Shown: positions 63,316 to 64,000 of the stretch, in pieces
How positions within the stretch are numbered: the first letter of the stretch is position 1
How the letters are laid out: each line of letters opens with the position of its first letter
Program-made: the position numbers and the translations under genes
The notes under the pieces: generated by a model
What the model was told of the DNA's origin: nothing
The model's database searches: none
The model's input: only the letters and a program-made list of their open reading frames with translations
Assembly: GCF_900113865.1 (NCBI RefSeq)
Contig: NZ_FOQY01000021.1
Location: 62,001 to 126,000 of the forward strand
Direction: 5' to 3'
DNA: 64,000 bases
Source: Streptosporangium canum
GTDB lineage: Bacteria; Actinomycetota; Actinomycetes; Streptosporangiales; Streptosporangiaceae

Positions 63316-64000
63316 CCGTCGGGACCTCCGGGAAGAGTACCGTTCTCCGAGGTCAGTTCGGAGAAGGTGACCTTTCCGTCGGAGAAGAGCCGCAGGACCG
63401 GGATGGCCTTGTTGACGGGGTTGCCCCTCTTGTCGAAGGAGATCCACCCGCTGGCGGCGGGAACGGTGAAGGGCGCGCTCGTCAGCAGGTTCGCGACGGC
63501 GCTCGCCGTGGGGCGGGTCGTGCCCTGCGCGGCGAAGATGTCCACCACCTTGATGGCGGTCAGCATCGCGTCATGGTGCATGATGGCCTGCCCGTCGTCG
63601 AGTGACTCCCCGGGGAACTTGGCGCCGAAGCTGTCGGTGCCCCGCCTGAAGCGGCCAGCTGTCGCCGGCTGGACGGCCTCGGGGTAGCGGTCCCAGGCCG
63701 CGGGGTGGGCCAGCGCCGTGTAGTAGACCTCCAGATTGGCCCGGGGGTCGTCCCAGATCGGCTCCGGCTGGGACCGGTTGAGGTTGCTGGCGTCGTCACC
63801 GGTGATGACGGTGATCTTCTGATCGACGCACGTCCGGCGGGTCAGCGCCCGCAGGAAGGGCGGCAGGTTCTGCCAGCGCCCGGCGAAGAAGACCACGTTC
63901 GCGCCGCTGTTGCAGATCCGCTCCGGCATCTGCCCGAGCACCGTGTCCGCGCTGTCGAGGGAGGAGCTGTAGGTCAGCGAGACGTCCAGCAGGCGGCTTT
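63297..64000 (-). CDS. ABC-type substrate-binding protein (periplasmic-binding type I), partial
   Basis: The frame is open from the stop at 63297 to the window edge at 64000, so the N-terminal part lies beyond the window. The visible 234 residues contain RICNSGANVVFFAGRWQNLPPFLRAL, a CVDQKITVITGDDASNL strand-loop, LDDGQAIMHHDAMLTAIKVV and a C-terminal ASGWISFDKRGNPVNKAIPVL: the pattern of leucine/branched-chain type I binding proteins used by signalling or uptake systems. Start and signal peptide cannot be seen. Function unknown; convergent to the methyltransferase. Confidence 0.8.
   Translation of the reverse strand, partial: SRLLDVSLTYSSSLDSADTVLGQMPERICNSGANVVFFAGRWQNLPPFLRALTRRTCVDQKITVITGDDASNLNRSQPEPIWDDPRANLEVYYTALAHPAAWDRYPEAVQPATAGRFRRGTDSFGAKFPGESLDDGQAIMHHDAMLTAIKVVDIFAAQGTTRPTASAVANLLTSAPFTVPAASGWISFDKRGNPVNKAIPVLRLFSDGKVTFSELTSENGTLPGGPDGTARVP

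Overview
The window is 64 kb of very GC-rich DNA with short intergenic gaps, frequent GTG starts and strong G/C third-position bias. The gene set fits a mycelial actinomycete: RepSA-type plasmid remnant, GuaB1, DUF4192, DUF1707, a mycothiol-type TIGR03086 protein, and a 10-methyl fatty acid gene pair. I infer order Streptosporangiales (Streptosporangium/Nonomuraea-like); this is inference, not proof.

Left part (1-20 kb): cobalamin-independent methionine synthase metE (minus) sits behind a clear cobalamin riboswitch. A RibD-like reductase and a flavin monooxygenase follow. Then comes a degraded island (about 5.1-10.5 kb) holding a truncated SnoaL-like paralogue joined to a frameshifted RepSA-type replication initiator, a short GntR regulator, small orphan ORFs, an intact MntA-HepT toxin-antitoxin pair, a quinone-oxidoreductase-like enzyme, and a 78-bp exact fragment of metE fused to its own leader. 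Next is a TetR-controlled module (GNAT acetyltransferase plus DrrAB-type exporter) whose two promoters share four copies of one operator. A SnoaL-like protein, an asparagine-synthase-like protein, a TIGR03086 protein, a VWA lipoprotein, tRNA-Ala(GGC) and a DUF1772 remnant complete this part.

Middle (20-41 kb): a five-gene oligopeptide ABC importer (minus), an MFS transporter, a Pth2-type peptidyl-tRNA hydrolase, an FtsH paralogue with Maf, EI24, DUF4192 and DUF1707/DUF4870 membrane or housekeeping genes, an RlpA-like wall protein with a Crp-like site upstream, an ATP-dependent DNA ligase and an FKBP isomerase. A 5 x 42-bp tandem repeat lies between the last two.

Right part (41-64 kb): an SDR enzyme, then a glucoside-use locus of two LacI regulators, a GH1 beta-glucosidase and an AglEFG-like sugar importer, all linked by GAGAGCGCTCTC operators. 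One LacI gene carries the 3' ghost of a second GH1 gene in front of it. After that come GuaB1, an XRE regulator with membrane protein, an ABC-2 exporter, a cytochrome P450, a CaiB-type CoA-transferase, a Ser/Thr kinase, a D-2-hydroxyacid dehydrogenase, the tmsA/tmsB-like pair for 10-methyl fatty acids, and the 3' part of a substrate-binding protein that runs off the window.

No single wholly new system is evident. The best leads are the paired TetR operators, the duplicated LacI/GH1 module, the MntA-HepT island, and the tandem repeats.
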